64,000 nucleotides of DNA from Prorocentrum cordatum (GCA_963575745.1 CAUYUJ010019594.1:87107-151106); one strand, 5' to 3'; positions 11,361-21,460 are shown, counted from the stretch's first letter. Program-made: numbers and translations. Notes: a model not told the origin generated them from the letters alone.

Positions 11361-12273
11361 GTCGCACCCCGAGGCCAGTTGTTAGGGCGGGCCGGGCGTT
11401 TCGCCTGAGACTTCCTCACCATTTATGACTCTGAAGCTTAAGAAGTGGCAACAGCTCCACAGATGGAGGGCGGGTGGTTTTCAAAATGTGGCTCTCGCCT
11501 TAGCTCCGCGCACATGTTCTGCAAAATTTGCAAGAGCTTCGCGGATTGAGGGCGGGTCGTTTTCAAAATGTGGCTCTCGCCTTAGCGCCGCGCACACTCA
11601 TTTAAACAATTGCAAGAGTTTCACGGATTGAGGGCGGTTCCTTTTAAAAATGTGGCTCTCGCGTTAGCGCCGCGCACATTCGTTTTTGAACCTTTGCAAG
11701 GAGCCTCGTCGATTCAGGGCGGTTCCTTTTCAAAATGTGGCTCTCGCCTTAGCGCCGCGCACATTCGTTTTTGAACACGTGCAAAAGCTTCACGGATTGA
11801 GGGCTTCAAATTGTGGCTCCCGCCTTAGCGCCGCGCATATTCGTTCTAAACATGTGCAAAGAGCTTCACGGATTGAGGGCGATTCCTTCTCAAAATGAGA
11901 TTCTCGCCTTAGCGCCGCGCACATTCTTTTAAACATGTGCAAGAGTTTCGCGGATTTCCATGATCAGCGTACCAAAAATGGCGTTCTGGAAATATTCAGG
12001 ATTACGCAGGCGCAACAGTCATGTTGATTCGCTGTGTTGAAGCCCCAAAGAATGGCCGTCTGGCATGATTCTGGATCGTCAAGACGCAGCAGTCAGGTTG
12101 ATACGTGGCGTTGAAATCCAGAGAACAATATTCTGGCACGCTTGAGAATCTTCAAACTGTTATCTTCCAACGAGGCAGCTCTCTCAATGGAAATGAACCG
12201 TTGTAGGGGCCTATGAAGAGGGAGCTTGGAGGAGGGTGAATTCCAACATCGTTGATGAGTCTTGGGTTTCCAT
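11361..12273 (+). repeat. Composite repeat R3, copy 1 (82-bp satellite with unique flanks)
   Basis: It starts GTCGCACCCCGAGGCCAGTT, has a leader with TTAGGGCGGGCCGGGCGTTT, then six units of about 82 bp whose core is TTTTCAAAATGTGGCTCTCG plus CCTTAGCGCCGCGCACATTC (unit marks at 11480, 11562, 11643, 11729, 11805, 11889). A tail of about 310 bp (CGTACCAAAAATGGCGTTCT ... CATCGTTGATGAGTCTTGGG) follows. All three parts recur in the same order at 38727-39823. TCC repeat borders both ends. Confidence 0.9.
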
Positions 12274-13345
12274 TCGTCCTCCTCCTCCTCCTCCGCCACT
12301 TCCACCTCCTCCTCCTCCTCCTCCCTCCTCCTCCTCCTCCTCCTCCTCCTCCTCCCCCTCCTCCTCCTCCTCATCCTCCTCCTCATCATCATCATCAGCA
12401 TCATCATCCGCCTCCTCCTCCCTCTCCTCTTCCTCCTCCTCAGCCACCCTCCTCCTCCTTCGCCTCCATCCGCCATCGTTGTCCTCCTCCTCCTCCTCCG
12501 CCACCCTCCTCCTCCTCCTCCTCCTCCTCCTCCTCTCCTCCTCCTCCCATCCTCCTCCTCCTCCTCCTCCCCTCCTCCTCCTCCTCCTCCTCCTCCTCCC
12601 TCCTCCTCCTCCTCCTCCTCCTCCTCCTCCTCCTCCTCCTCCTCCTCCTCCTCCCCCCTCCCCGACCCCGTCCCCGTCACTCCTCCTCCTCCCTCCTCCT
12701 CCTCCTCCTCCTCCTCCTCCTCCTCCTCCTCCTCCTCCTCCTCCTCCTCCCTCCTCCTCCTCCTCCTCCCTCCTCCTCCCTCCCCCTCCCCTCCTCCTCC
12801 TCCTCCTCCTCCCTCCTCCTCCTCCTCCTCCCTCCTCCTCCTCCTCCTCCTCCTCCTCCCTCCCTCCTCCTCCTCCTCCTCCTCCTCCTCCTCCTCCTCC
12901 TCCTCCTCCTCCTCCTCCTCCTCCTCCTCCTCCTCCTCCTCCTCCTCCTCCTCCTCCTCCTCCTCCTCCTCCTCCTCCTCCTCCTCCTCCTCCTCCTCCT
13001 CCTCCTCCTCCTCCTCCTCCTCCTCCTCCTCCTCCTCCTCCTCCTCCTCCTCCTCCTCCTCCCCCTCCCCCTCCCCCTCCCCCTCCCCCTCCCCCTCCTC
13101 CCCTCCCTCCTCCCCCTCCTCCTCCTCCTCCTCCTCCTCCTCCTCCTCCTCCTCCTCCTCCTCCTCCTCCTCCTCCTCCTCCTCCTCCTCCTCCTCCTCC
13201 TCCTCCTCCTCCTCCTCCTCCTCCTCCTCCTCCTCCTCCTCCTCCTCCTCTCCTCCTCCTCCTCCTCCTCCTCCTCCTCCCGCCTCCGCCTCCTCCTCCT
13301 CTCCTCCTCCTCCTCCTCCTCCTCCTCCTCCTCCTCCTCCTCCTC
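12274..13345. repeat. 1.07 kb (TCC)n microsatellite
   Basis: Nearly continuous TCC triplets with occasional CCC, CAT and CCCTCC interruptions. Long poly-P, poly-S, poly-L, poly-E, poly-G and poly-R frames are artefacts. Confidence 0.97.
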
Positions 13346-13464
13346 CGCCGCGTCCCATCTGGGCGCACCCCCCTCTCGAGCGCCAGGCGCGGTCGCTTCG
13401 TCAGCCCTGTGCTCCGCGCGTGGCGCTCGACCCCCGGCTGCGGCCGGAGCGGGCGGCGCGGGCC

Positions 13465-13862
13465 GGCTCTCGCGGGCGGGGCGAAAGGGGGGGGATAGCA
13501 AAGGGGGGGTTCGAGAATCAGCTCGTGTACTCCAGATTTCGTAATAAAAGGGAGGGGGTCTCAACCCTCCCAGACGAGAAGTTTTAGACCCCCCCCGTGG
13601 GAGAACCCTCCAAAACATCGTCCCCAGACCACCCCAGGCCCTCCAAGATACCCTGGAAGAGACCCCCCCCGAAACGAGACCCCCCTCCCTTTATTACGAA
13701 ATCTGGAGTCAGTAGCTGATTTTCCCAGCGCCTCCCGGCGCCGGAGGCAGCTGTGTATCGAGGAATGGGCCCCACGGTGGGGCCGAAACCAGCTGCATGC
13801 AGCAAATTTCGTACCCCCCCCTTTCCCAATCCCCCCCTTTCGTCCGGCCCGGCTCTCGCGGG
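13465..13862. mobile_element. Foldback element M4, copy 1, containing a nested element
   Basis: The terminal inverted repeats read GGGCGAAAGGGGGG... at the left and ...CCCCCTTTCGTCCGGCCC at the right. A 12-bp direct repeat, GGCTCTCGCGGG, flanks it at 13465-13476 and 13851-13862 and is a plausible target-site duplication. Removing the 179-bp nested element (13530-13708) leaves about 215 bp, the size of the clean copy at 18887-19099, and the joined sequence aligns with that copy. Confidence 0.85.
13530..13708. mobile_element. Nested foldback element inside M4
   Basis: The ends are CTCCAGATTTCGTAATAAA and its inverse TTTATTACGAAATCTGGAG, followed inward by GGGAGGGGGTC on both sides. The uninterrupted M4 copy reads AATCAGCTCACGTAGCTGAT where this copy has the insertion, so the pair gives a filled and an empty site. 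GTA appears on both sides, a possible 2-3 bp target duplication. Confidence 0.85.
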
Positions 13863-13972
13863 GAGGACATGCAGATCACGCGCAGGATAGGAGGCAACTA
13901 CTGGGAGGTTTTCGTCGAGAAGATTGAAGAGGATTAAACCCCATTGGGGGGCTGTTGCGCCGGAGTGGGCCT

Positions 13973-14048
13973 CGGATTAAGCCGGATTGAGCCGGATTGA
14001 GCGGGATCGAGCGGGATTAAGCGGGATCAAGCGGGATGAAGCCGGATT
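13973..14048. repeat. 10-bp tandem repeat GGATTRAGCS
   Basis: Seven 10-bp units (GGATTAAGCC, GGATTGAGCC, GGATCGAGCG and variants). The rest of 13863-15280 is GC-rich DNA with long open frames on both strands and no recognisable product. Confidence 0.85.
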
Positions 14049-15280
14049 TCGGACTAGGGCAAAATCAGAATCTGACCTCCCAGGAGTTGCATCCAAACGC
14101 AGGGGCTCGAAGGCGGGGGCGTGAGCCGAAGAGGCGAGGAGGCACACAGGCCTGAACTTTCTCGGAGGTCCACGCGGGCCTGCTGGGTCGGCGCTGGCCC
14201 CTCCCGGCAGCGCCTCTGCCATCGCCCCCGGGGGTGCAGCGCCGATCCGAGAACTCCGCGCGGTCCTCTTCGCTTGCAGGTGCTTCTTCTAGAGAGGGGG
14301 GAGAGCACAGCGTCGGGAGAGCTGGCGTGGGGCCAGGAGTCGTTCCCCGAGGGTGTCTCGGGCGACTGGGGCCTCTGGGGGGTCCAGAACTGCGCTGCGA
14401 CGGGCCCTGCGGTGAGATCCTTAGGGATTTCGAAGTCACCGCACGGTCTGCCACCGAACCATATAGGAACCCCATGAATCCCATGTGGGTGGAAGGGAGA
14501 GGGAGGATCCATCAGCATCGAAATCGGGAAATCGGAACGGTTCGGAATGCGCGTCGAATCGGGCCGCATCGGCACTGAGCCGAGACCGAACCAGCCGCGC
14601 CAGGACGCACAACAGCGCCAGACGAGCACCCCGATCGTTGGAAGATCGGAAGCAAATCGCACTGGGCCGGCCGGAACCGCCATCAAATCGGACCGACGGG
14701 CTCGAGATGGACCCCACGAGAAGGGGCCAGACGGGAGACGCGGTCCCCGGGCTCCGACGCCACGCTCTGCTCGCGGCGTGACCCCCGAGGCCTCGGCGCC
14801 GTGCCCGTGGACCAACTTTCTGCCGGTCCCGCAGCACGGCGAGGGCCCCCGCACGCCGAAAAGGGGCAACGGCCTCGAGGGCCCCTGCATCACGAGGGGC
14901 CTCTTGCAGCGAGGGAGTGCCTCCAGGCACCTCGAGAGCTCCCGAGAGAGCTCTCCCAGGGCATGTTCTGGCCAGGACTCCGAGAACCCCGCCGCGGCGA
15001 CGAGGCACCTCCGGGACAAGCATCGGCATCGGCATCTCTCGGCGGTGGACACACCTCCCTTTGGTAAACCCCCCTTAGTGAAAACGGCCTGGGACCGCAA
15101 CCGACGGACCTGGACCCGCAAAATTGACGGCCGCGACGCCCTCTCGCGAACCGAAAACAGCCAATTCCTCAATCGACGTGTCAGGGTAGGAGGTCCGTCC
15201 ACCTCCGACTCCTCCTCCGAGAGACGAGGCGGTGCGCGGCCTCCCCCGAAGGGAGGCACCCCAGCGGGGGGCGGCGGGCG
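14049..15280. other. No gene recognised
   Basis: A minus-strand frame stays open over 14054-15259, but its Arg/Pro/Ser-rich sequence matches no family I know and the other strand is open too. An R9 fragment (GCATGTTCTGGCCAGGACTC) lies at 14958-15012. Confidence 0.4.
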
Positions 15281-15397
15281 TCACAGGCGCTTCTCCGGGC
15301 GCCGGAGGCGGCCGCCGAGCGCCCGCGCCCACCGCGCCGCCCCCCGTCGGAGGCCGTCCGCCTGCACGGCGGCGGCCAGGGCGCGGCCCAGCAGCGC
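15281..15397 (-). CDS. Possible terminal exon (38 codons)
   Basis: The minus strand, after CCCGAAG, reads ALLGRALAAAVQADGLRRGA and continues to a TGA at 15281-15283. A pyrimidine-rich (CTC)n tract precedes it on that strand. A similar exon with the same opening (ALLRRHGRQLLGRLLP) ends at 34309. No upstream exon is identifiable. Function unknown. Confidence 0.3.
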   Translation of the reverse strand, partial: ALLGRALAAAVQADGLRRGAARWARALGGRLRRPEKRL

Positions 15398-15418
15398 CTT
15401 CGGGATCGCAGGAAGGCG

Positions 15419-15527
15419 AGGAGGAGGAGGAGGAGGAGCAGGAGGAGGGGGAGGGGGAGGGTGAGGAGGAGGAGGAGGAGGAGGAGGAGGAGGAGGAGGA
15501 GGAGGAGGAGGAGGAGGAGGAGGAGGG
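15419..15527. repeat. (GAG)n microsatellite
   Basis: GAG/GGAG triplets on the plus strand; one of only two purine-rich triplet blocks of this kind in the window. Confidence 0.95.
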
Positions 15528-15585
15528 GGCGGCGAACGAGGCCGGAGGCATGGGTGGGGGCGGGGCGGAGGAGAGGAACGAGTGT

Positions 15586-15655
15586 GGAACGCATCCACAT
15601 CCAACCCCTGGGACCCGACGCCCTGGTGCCGCAGCAAGAGGTGGATCAGAGGCTG
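15586..15655. mobile_element. Fragment of foldback element M3
   Basis: CGCATCCACATCCAACCCCT, GGGACCCGACGCCCTGGTGC and GAGGTGGATCAG match the first half of the M3 copy at 20001-20177. Confidence 0.55.
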
Positions 15656-16189
15656 CGGGGTGATTTAGCAGTGGGACGGGAGAGCCCCCAGGGGGGAAAT
15701 CGGGGTCGGCGCTGTGTTCGTGTCGCGCGTGCGGGCTGGGCGTAGCTGCGTTGGCGCGCTAGAGAAATGACCACCGCTGTCGCCAGGGGTTCGGGTGCCG
15801 GGGACCGCCTCTCCGCCCGCGGTGGGCGCGCGGTGGCCCAGGGTGTCCCGCCGTGGTGTCCTGTGTCCCGTTGGTGTCTGGTCTGTGTTCCGTCGGCGGT
15901 GGGCGAGCGGTGGCCTGGGTGTCCCGCGTTGGTGTCGATAGTGATGTCGGTAGAAAGATCGATACTGACATCATTAGCATGGGATAGAACAAGAGTGACA
16001 TCCACGGTGAGATTGATTGTCACGTTTGTTGTGAGATACAGAGCGGGGACGAGAGCAATATTACATCGCAGCGCAACATCAGCATCATCACGCGTCGGCG
16101 GTAACTCGACGGCGCGTCACCAGCATCGTCATAATCACATCCATCGCATTTGCCAGAAGTTGGTTCGTTCCCCCTTACACTCAAACCTC
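15656..16189. other. No gene recognised
   Basis: GC-rich to mixed DNA with no supported feature. Confidence 0.4.
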
Positions 16190-16255
16190 CTTCACCCGAA
16201 GGGTGGTGGGTACAGGTATGGATATATTATGGTTTCCCTGGGGCCCGAAAAAAAA

Positions 16256-16305
<50 letters not shown>

Positions 16306-16445
16306 CATGCAGATATCCATACCCATATCCATATCCACAGCTAATTTCTGTATTCATTTCCATATCCATATCTACCGCCCGTGGGGTCCGCGAAAAGCCA
16401 TCCCCCAGGCGGTGGTTATGGAGCACTCCCCGCGTCCGAACACAA
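16190..16445. mobile_element. Diverged M3 copy carrying A-run and (AT)n
   Basis: The right part (CCATATCCATATCTACCGCC, AGCCATCCCCCAGGCGGTGG) resembles M3. The middle holds about 26 A residues followed by about 14 AT dinucleotides (16248-16301). Confidence 0.45.
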
Positions 16446-18207
16446 CAACAAATTCATGGGCTCGGCGGGGGGGAAAACGAGGACACCTGAGCTTCTGGCG
16501 TCCCCATCTGTTCAAACGGGGCGCTGCCGCCACATTTTTCGGGGGCCCCGGGGCCATCGCGGATCGATGCGGAACGAACTGAGGCGAAGCATGGGGTCCG
16601 GGGCTCTGGTCGTGATTCTCCAGACGTCGCAACTTGTGTCGGGACGTCCGATCTCAAGTACCATGGCACAAATTGAACGCGAAAATGTCGGCGCCGACCT
16701 TGGTAATCGTCTATTCTGGAGATCATTGTTTCATGTTTCGCGATTGCCGCCCGACGCCACCCCAGCACCCCCCACCTTCTCCCCGACCCCACCTTCGACA
16801 AGTCACGATTCGTTTTGGCGCCTGCTGGGAATCTGCCATCCCTAAGCAGTCACACTTGGCGCAGCGCGCGTCTCGACACGTTACCGCCCTCCCCACCCCC
16901 ACTCCCCCGGTCACGCCCGTTATCGCCAAGGGGAAAAAAACACATGTCCTGCGGAAGCCGTCGATTCATGGATCATCCCTGCACGTTGGCGACAGCCGGC
17001 ACGGCACGAACAAAAACCAGGATCGGCATCGACGAAATCCCGCGACCTCCTGGTCATAGTCATCGTGCTTCTCCCGTCGAACGACCCCGCAACCTCCCGG
17101 AGAGGTCACCGCCTGCCTCGTGGGTCGGCGCACAGATGCCGCCTCTCTGGAGCGCGGGGCGCGCCACCGGCGGCGCCGAACGCGCCGCCAGGGGGCCCAG
17201 CGCAGATCCAAGAATGACCGCTGAGACGAAGCCAAGACGCAAATAAACAAATCGAGAAGCTATGTGATCCGGCGGCTCTGGAAGATGTCTCGGGCGCCAG
17301 AACGTTCCGGATATCTCTGGGGGCGTTCCAAAACTCATTTAAACGAGCGCATCCTCGTCCGAACCCCGACCGAACCGCGCTGACCTCCGAAAGGTTCTGC
17401 TCATTCGGGCGTGCCGAACAGGAGGGGGGGCGCGCCTTGATGGGCCGAGGCATGCGCCCAGGCGAGGGACCGGAGGACGCGTGGTAAGTTGAGGGGACTT
17501 GGAGATTCGGGGGCCATCGTGCCCGTGGCCACGATATCCACCCACGCACACAGAATTCATCCCCCCTGGGACGTCCACGATGGTCGGAGGCACGCAGCTG
17601 TACAGACCCACATCGTCCTTCCCCCGTCCCAGACTTCAAGGGAACGGTCAAAGGAGGGGGCGAGGAAGGAATAGTGACCCATAAACACTTTTTGATCCGC
17701 GGGTCGAGAGCGCACCTCTTCCGGTCGAAGCTAAGCGGGCCGCGCGAAGCTTGAATTACGCAGAGAAGAGGAGGGAGGAAGCGGCGGAGCCCCAGAGCGA
17801 GGCCGAGGGGAGGCACAGCCTCGGATACAGGCGGTGCCGAAGCCGTCTTCGTTCCTTCAACACGCGAGCCCCAAGTCTCCAGGCCCGCCGTTCGTCCTGA
17901 CTCGTTCTCTGACAGTCCCGGGGCCTGGCGGCCGCAAACTTTTGCGCTGGAGGCACGGGGAGGCGGGCCCGCGCAGCCGCCCGACTCCCACAGCCTCGCG
18001 CCGACGCACGCTCTCCCTGGAGGCGCACGCGCGAACCAAAGATATAGCGCGCGCATATTCTTGTAGAGTGTCATCCACGTCGTGGCCAGGAGTCGCCCGC
18101 CAACGCGCAACGCCCGTGGGGCACGCAGGGCGCCGCTGGGCCTCCCGAGCGGGGCCCGGTGGGAGCAGCGCGCAGGCGGGGTGGCCGCCGCCCCCTGCCC
18201 CCCCAAG
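16446..18207. other. No gene recognised
   Basis: 1.75 kb of GC-rich DNA. A minus-strand frame continues open past the end of the PCP pseudogene but loses all resemblance to PCP near 18335. Confidence 0.45.
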
Positions 18208-19582
18208 CTACAAAAATTTAGCACAATAGAATAGACGGCCCAGGGATTCCCCGACGCACTTGCGCTGAAAAGAGAAATCCGTCTGGATAGCCTTGTAGGC
18301 CGCCTGCTCCACCCTGACGACGTCCTGAACTCGAGGAAGGCGCTGCGCGCCTTGCCGGCGTCTGCGGGGTTGGCGTCGGACATCAGGTTCTTGGGAGCCT
18401 CCGACTTGATGGCGCCAGCGACAGGGTCGCGCACGCCCATCACCTTCGAGGTCGGCGTGGAAACGACCATGCGCCCGATGGCCGCGTCAACGGCCGCGCA
18501 ATCCGTTGGGGAGGTCACGCCGCTGGCGCCCACGCTCGCGAAGGCCTTGGCGCGCGCCTCTCATCGCCGGCCTTGAGCTCCCTGGCGCCTATCTTCGAGC
18601 CCGCGACAACGGCCTCGCCCACGGCCTTCAAAGTTCGCTTCGCGGCGACCCCTGGGAGCGGCTGGAAGTAGAGGTCCGAATTCCAACCGACTCCTTTGGG
18701 AACAAGTTACGAGGCCTCGGGCAGCTCCTTCGCGGCGGCGCCGACCGCTCCCCCCTTGGCCACGATAGAGCCAGAGCCAGAGGCCTGGCCGGTCTGGCTG
18801 GCTTTGACGACATCCTTGGACTCGAAGAAACCAACGAGCGCCGCCTCGGCCGCGGAACCTTTGGCCATGGACTCCAGGCACGCCGGCACTCTCGGGCTGG
18901 GCGAAAGGGGGGGGGATAGCAAAGGTGGGGTTTGAGAATCAGCTCACGTAGCTGATTTTCCCGGCGCCTCCCGGCGCATGGAGGCGCCTATGTATCGAGG
19001 AATGGGCCCGGCGGCGGGGCCGAAACCAGATGCACGCAGCAGATTTCGTAACCCCCCCTTTCCCTATTCCCCCCTTTCGTTCGGCCCGACACTCGCGGGT
19101 CGGCAATGTCGGCGACGGCGCTGTGCACATCAATCAGGGTCTCCTCGGCCACCGAGGCGATCACGCCGCCGAGGGCGGCGCTCGCCTCGTCTCAGGCCTC
19201 GCACGAGGGCGCGCCGTTCTTGCCGGCGCCGATGCTGGGGATGGCCTCGTGGTGGGTTTCCGCGGCCTTCTTGAGCAGCACGGCGTCGGCCTTTGCTCCC
19301 ATCACGATGTTCTCCCCGATGGCCTTTATCGCCCCGTCCGCCTGGAACGATCCATGGGGGTTCAGGCACAGAGGGGTTGTACCAGTTCACGGACTTGGCA
19401 AAGTCGCAAGAGGCGTAGCCGAGCTTCTTCGCCGCATCGCCGATCGGGTCCGCGAGCGCCGCGAGCCCGGCGACTGCGGCCAGGGCGCGCCCCGGGCTGG
19501 GCACGAGCGCATCCTGGCGCAAAACCTGCGCGCCCGCGAGCGCGGCGGCGGCGGCCGCGAGCGTCTTGCCGGAGCGGCCCAT
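18208..19582 (-). pseudogene. PCP: Peridinin-chlorophyll a-binding protein (PCP), retrocopied pseudogene
   Basis: PCP is the soluble peridinin/chlorophyll light-harvesting protein of the dinoflagellate thylakoid lumen, built of two similar helical halves. From an ATG at 19582 an Ala-rich transit region (MGRSGKTLAAAAAALAGAQV...) leads to DPIGDAAKKLGYASCDFAKS at about residue 45, the PCP mature start. The first half continues with GAIKAIGENIVMGAKAD, ETHHEAIPSI and ALGGVIASV; the second with KDVVKAS, LYFQPLPGV, LKAVGEAVVAGSK, SGVTSPTD, AAIGRMVVSTPTSKVM and finally DVVRVEQAAYKAI. Breaks: an extra base in a C run (19373-19376); TGA where PCP has Trp (19192-19194); element M4 inserted at 18887-19099; TAA at a usual Tyr (18707-18709); frameshifts near 18555 and 18330. 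The HH motif of the second half is not preserved. There are no introns, and SL relicts lie upstream. Not functional as sequenced. Confidence 0.9.
18887..19099. mobile_element. Foldback element M4, copy 2, inserted in PCP
   Basis: The terminal inverted repeats GGGCGAAAGGGGGG / CCCCCCTTTCGTTCGGCCC match copy 1. Near-identical 10-bp direct repeats flank it: CACTCTCGGG (18887-18896) and CACTCGCGGG (19090-19099). Deleting the 203-bp insertion with one repeat copy joins PCP in frame (minus strand ADPR to VPACLESMAK), so insertion interrupted a continuous reading frame. Confidence 0.9.
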
Positions 19583-19634
19583 GGCGAGAGCTTGGGGCGT
19601 CCTCAACGAGGCAGGCCGCGCCGAGCTGGGGCTG

Positions 19635-19669
19635 CCGAGCCAAAGCCACTGGCGCCAGAATGGCTGAGG
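19635..19669 (-). other. Tandem spliced-leader relicts upstream of PCP
   Basis: On the minus strand 19669-19649 matches the dinoflagellate SL at 16 of 21 positions (core AGCCATTCTGGCGCCAG). It is immediately followed by TGGCTTTGGCTCGG (19648-19635), which keeps TTTGGCTC of the shortened SL form. The PCP ATG lies about 52 bases further on, a normal 5' leader length. I infer at least two rounds of mRNA recycling. Confidence 0.65.
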
Positions 19670-20000
19670 ACGCACGTGCTGCACGAGTTCTGGGCGCGCG
19701 CGTCGCCCGTGTGGGGGGCCCACGCACACGTAGAGCAAGTGTAGCAGTAGAGCAGTCGAAGGCAGAAGACAGAACACATAACAAACACGTATGTTCAAAC
19801 AAAAAAGTACAATAGTATACAGCGAGGGCGCGGCCGCAAGGAACCCTCGGAAGAAACCCGACCCTGAAAACCCGCGCGCGAGGTGCGCCCGAGGGGAATC
19901 CGGGAGCGTCCTGAACGCAGCAGTTTCTCCCACGGCTGCGGGAAGTCACCGCGCAGCGGGGCGAAAAAACCAAGGATACCCTGACGAAAAGCACATGTGC
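19670..20000. other. No gene recognised
   Basis: Upstream flank of the PCP retrocopy; no feature seen. Confidence 0.4.
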
Positions 20001-20177
20001 GAGGCGGGGACGTATCCACATCCACCGCCTGGGAACCGACGTCCTGGTGCCACCAGCGGGCGGTGGATATGGATATACATGTCGGCCCCCGGGGGCCCGA
20101 ATGCATCCAGATCCACCGCCCGCCGAGGCTCCGAAGACTGACCCCCCAGGCGGTGGATGTGGACAATTTCCCGCCTC
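20001..20177. mobile_element. Foldback element M3, best copy
   Basis: The inverted ends read GAGGCGGGGACGTATCCACA + TCCACCGCCTGGG at the left and CCCAGGCGGTGGATG...TTTCCCGCCTC at the right, at least 34 bp each. A second internal palindrome is CGGCCCCCGGGGGCCCG. No coding capacity. Confidence 0.8.
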
Positions 20178-20232
20178 GGAGCATGGCTTCCTGCTGCGCG
20201 CCCCCACTGCAGCATCAGCAGCAGACTCTCGC

Positions 20233-20354
20233 CATCGCTCGGACGTCCATTGCCCGTGCATTCTTCGGTTTCGTGCGTGTTTTTTTTTTGCTCGATGGTC
20301 CAGGATGGTCCTGGATGGTCCTCGCCGAGGAAAAACGCACACGTCCGAGCGATG
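20233..20354. mobile_element. Foldback element M2, copy 1
   Basis: Perfect 14-bp terminal inverted repeats, CATCGCTCGGACGT and ACGTCCGAGCGATG. The 122-bp body contains TGGTCCAGGATGGTCCTGGA and a T run. A second copy of similar length is at 22767-22885. Confidence 0.85.
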
Positions 20355-20518
20355 CCAGGAGACTCGGCTCCAGCTGCCCGCAGGCATGGCTGCCGCGCCG
20401 CCGCGTGCGATATGTGGCAGCAGCGGCGCCTGCGTGCTGGATGGAGCTTTGGCAACCCCCGGCGCCTTCCCCCCCCCGAAGGCCGCGCATTGGGGGCCAC
20501 TCTGGCGAGAGGTCAATC

Positions 20519-20540
20519 TCGAAGGGGCCCTGGGACACAC

Positions 20541-20583
<43 letters not shown>

Positions 20584-20740
20584 GTATATACACACAAGTA
20601 ACAGGATTCCCCATATTTCCCATATTTTCGGTGTGTGTGTCTCCCCCCCACACACACTTCCCATACTTTACGATATTTTCTGGGGAATCGACGATGAATT
20701 GTGTCTGGGTTTTTGTTGTCCCTCCTGAACTCTTTACGTG
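20519..20740 (+). repeat. Dispersed repeat R1, copy 2, with (CA)n and (TA)n
   Basis: It has the same block order as 287-480: GAAGGGGCCCTGGGACACAC, CCCATATTT, GGGAATCGACGATGAATTGT and TCCCTCCTGAACTC. It is expanded by about 18 bases of CA and 24 of TA (20533-20586). Confidence 0.75.
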
Positions 20741-20794
20741 CCGCCAGTGTCATGGCATGGAGGAAACGTGTCCTTCGGGGACCTGCTGACCCGG

Positions 20795-21460
20795 GTCAAC
20801 CCAAACGCGGATCAGTCAGGCCTCGCAGGATCCTGCCAGATCCTGCGAAATCCGAAAGGATCCTGCAGGATCCTGCACGCTGATCCTGGTCAATGCCACC
20901 CTGGCTCTGCAGGACCCTTCAAGACCCGGCGCTCTGGCTGACCCCCGCTTGCATTGACCCCCGTCTCAAGGCTCCAGAGTCCTGATGGAAACGGATCCTG
21001 GACCCCTGGGGCTTTCCCCCGGGATCGGCTCTTCATCCCGAGTCGTTGCCTGATAGCCCCGAGGCCCGCAGAGGTCTCAGCAAGCTCGAAACCGGCGAGA
21101 CACCTCGGGGCCCGTCTCCCTCAAGACCCGGTTCCTTCAGAGGGGCTCTTCTTTGTCGCCGATATATCTGTACGCCCGAAGTGGATACGGAAAAAAATGG
21201 GTACGATGCCCAACAGCGAACGTTGTCCAAAACCGACAGCGGCCGCTGTTGGGAAAGCGGCCTATATCTCGAATGGACTCAGGGACGCACTGACCCTGCA
21301 AACTCGGGTCAATCAGGCTTTGCAGGATCCTGCAAGGTCCTACAGGATCCTGCAAGATCTGCACTCAAGCCTGGGTCAGTGCACCTCCGGTTCTGCAGGA
21401 TCCTGCAAGATACACCGCTCTGGCTGACCCCCGTTTGCATTGACCCCGTCTCAAGGCTCC
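20795..21460. repeat. Duplicated GGATCCTGCA-rich segment R8
   Basis: 20795-20977 and 21305-21460 are diverged direct copies. Each holds several CAGGATCCTGCA palindromes and ends GCTCTGGCTGACCCCCGYTT, GCATTGACCCC and GTCTCAAGGCTCC. Repeat R2 lies between them. Confidence 0.75.
21165..21270 (+). repeat. Dispersed repeat R2, copy 1
   Basis: ACGCCCGAAGTGGATACGG, AAATGGGTACGATGCCCAAC and GCGGCCGCTGTTGGGAAAGC are shared in order with 36370-36480 and, reversed, with 35188-35310. Confidence 0.7.

Noticed and set aside
12274-13345. Open frames of 300-440 codons in all directions across the TCC tract
   Set aside because: Pure triplet repeat has no stops in any frame; the translated products are homopolymer runs and change residue with frame.
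14054-15259. 401-codon minus frame
   Set aside because: No recognisable domain, Arg/Pro/Ser-biased in GC-rich DNA, and overlapping open frames on the other strand.
18887-19099. M4 in PCP as a spliced introner
   Set aside because: Only equal-offset splicing within the flanking repeats keeps the frame, and none of those offsets gives a GT or GC donor with an AG acceptor. Treated as an insertion.
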